Part shown: one piece after another, positions 5,245-6,201 of the stretch
Numbering within the stretch: position 1 is the first letter of the stretch
Layout of the letters: every line of letters begins with the position of its first letter
Made by a program: the position numbers and the translations under genes
Notes under the pieces: model-generated
The model's database searches: none
Told to the model about the DNA's origin: nothing
Seen by the model: the letters and a program-made list of their open reading frames with translations, nothing else
From: Lautropia sp. SCN 70-15
Lineage (GTDB): Bacteria; Pseudomonadota; Gammaproteobacteria; Burkholderiales; Burkholderiaceae_E
DNA length: 6,201 nt
NCBI GenBank assembly: GCA_001724315.1
Contig: MEEC01000244.1
Coordinates: 1 to 6,201, forward strand
Reading direction: 5' to 3'

Positions 5245-6201
5245 CTGCCGCGGTCCAGCCCCCCGCGACCGGAACGCTGGAGGGCGAACTGCTCACGCTG
5301 CTCGCGCGCCAGGCGCAGAGAGTGCCCATCTCCGTCTTTCTGGCCTGCGCGATGATCGGCGCATTTGCCTGGCCCTGGGTTCCCTGGCCGATCATCGCTG
5401 GCTGGCTGGGGATTGTCACGATCGTCTTGTGGGCTCGCCGTCGCATCCTTCAACGGCTGCCCTCGATGGCGGCGGTCGACGAATCCCGGCGCCTGCGAAT
5501 TGCGGCGGCAACGAGCGTCGCGAATGGCCTTGCCCACGGCCTGTCGCTCGGCTTCTTCTTTCTGCTGCCGGAGCTGGAGCGGACGCTCCACACACTCGTG
5601 CTCCTCGGACTGTGCGCGGGCGCCGTCGGAACCACGGCCGGCTATCGTCCGGTGTTCGCCGCCTACATGCTGCCAACCGGCGGCGGCCTTGCCCTCGCGT
5701 GGGCTGCCACCCCGCTGGTCGTGTCCGCGAGTTGGCTCGAGGCCTCGATGGCGCTGCTGATCGCGCTCTTCTGCATCGTCCTGCTGGGCATGGCCCGCGA
5801 CGTCTGGCGCGCATTCGACGAATCCTTCGACATCCGGCTCCAGCAAGTCGCGCTGAACAACCAGTTGCGCGTCGCCCTGGATGAAGCCGAGGCGGCCAGC
5901 AGGGCGAAGACGCGATTCCTGGCGTCGGCCAGCCATGACCTGCGCCAGCCGCTCCACACGCTGTCGCTGTTCGGCGCTGCGCTCGAACTGCGCCCACTAG
6001 ATCCTCGCAGCCACGAGATCGCTCGCAACATGAACGAGGCCCTACAGGATCTCGCTTCCGAGCTCGACTCCCTGCTCGACATATCCAAGCTCGATGCAGG
6101 CGTCATCAAGGTCGTGCGCAGTGCCTTCGATGTCTCCCGGCTGCTGGAGCGGCTCGCACACCCGTACCGGGCCGATCTCGCCGGCACGGGGGTCTCGCTG
6201 T
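5241..6201 (+). CDS. Membrane sensor histidine kinase (partial, runs off right edge)
   Basis: The first 320 residues are present with no stop before the window end. About six hydrophobic segments (near 29-46, 49-66, 86-110, 116-133, 137-160 and 165-185) form an integral membrane sensor region with no large periplasmic domain, suggesting it senses something in or near the membrane. A probable coiled coil (about 198-224, QQVALNNQLRVALDEAEAAS) leads to the dimerisation and phospho-acceptor domain: KTRFLASASHDLRQPLHTLS (223-242), with phospho-acceptor His232 and a second helix ending in LDSLLDISKLDAG. The HDLRQPLH form of the H box occurs in many proteobacterial kinases that continue into an ATPase domain and often a C-terminal receiver. 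Those parts lie outside this window, so catalytic competence and hybrid status cannot be judged. The ATG overlaps the response-regulator stop (ATGA) and has no strong ribosome binding site of its own, pointing to translational coupling and phosphotransfer to that regulator. Confidence 0.93.
   Translation, partial: MTAAVQPPATGTLEGELLTLLARQAQRVPISVFLACAMIGAFAWPWVPWPIIAGWLGIVTIVLWARRRILQRLPSMAAVDESRRLRIAAATSVANGLAHGLSLGFFFLLPELERTLHTLVLLGLCAGAVGTTAGYRPVFAAYMLPTGGGLALAWAATPLVVSASWLEASMALLIALFCIVLLGMARDVWRAFDESFDIRLQQVALNNQLRVALDEAEAASRAKTRFLASASHDLRQPLHTLSLFGAALELRPLDPRSHEIARNMNEALQDLASELDSLLDISKLDAGVIKVVRSAFDVSRLLERLAHPYRADLAGTGVSL

Noticed and set aside
4938..5957. A 339-codon open frame on the minus strand opposite the regulator-kinase pair
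   Set aside because: It lies antisense to two genes with intact motifs and an ATGA overlap; its Arg/Gln/Asp/His-rich translation has no recognisable fold.

Overview
The window is GC-rich bacterial DNA with densely packed genes, strong G/C bias at third codon positions and clear AGGAG-type ribosome binding sites. The protein families (a GerE-type LuxR regulator ending in a KTG..RKAQLFRLL-like tail, a NarL/FixJ regulator paired with an SHDLRQPLH-type membrane histidine kinase, and an MFS carrier) suggest a proteobacterium, most likely a betaproteobacterium of the Burkholderiales type. That placement is inference from sequence style, not a database match.

Layout. Bases 1-118 hold no supported gene. 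Three genes follow on the minus strand, so they are transcribed from right to left: a LuxR-family regulator (3647-4300), a UvrD/Rep-type superfamily 1 helicase (1556-3616) and a 12-helix MFS transporter (119-1408). The gaps are 30 bp between regulator and helicase and 147 bp between helicase and transporter. A 272-bp divergent intergenic region (4301-4572) rich in inverted repeats separates them from a plus-strand two-component pair. That pair is a NarL/FixJ response regulator (4573-5244) whose stop overlaps, as ATGA, the start of a membrane sensor histidine kinase (5241 onward) that runs off the right edge before its ATPase domain.

How the genes may work together. The response regulator and kinase are almost certainly translationally coupled partners: the kinase would autophosphorylate at His232 and pass phosphate to Asp53 of the regulator. 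The stand-alone LuxR regulator on the other side of the shared promoter region may be a target, a cross-regulator or an autoregulator at this locus; this is inferred from the arrangement. The helicase and transporter look like ordinary neighbours with no evident link to the signalling genes.

I see no mobile element, CRISPR array, tRNA or rRNA, and no clear sign of a new multi-gene system. The points worth a second look are small-scale: the cluster of dyads in the divergent promoter region, a perfect 9-bp inverted repeat abutting the helicase start codon, a duplicated and diverged 3' end of the helicase gene, and a 9-bp tandem duplication that doubles the start codon of the LuxR gene.
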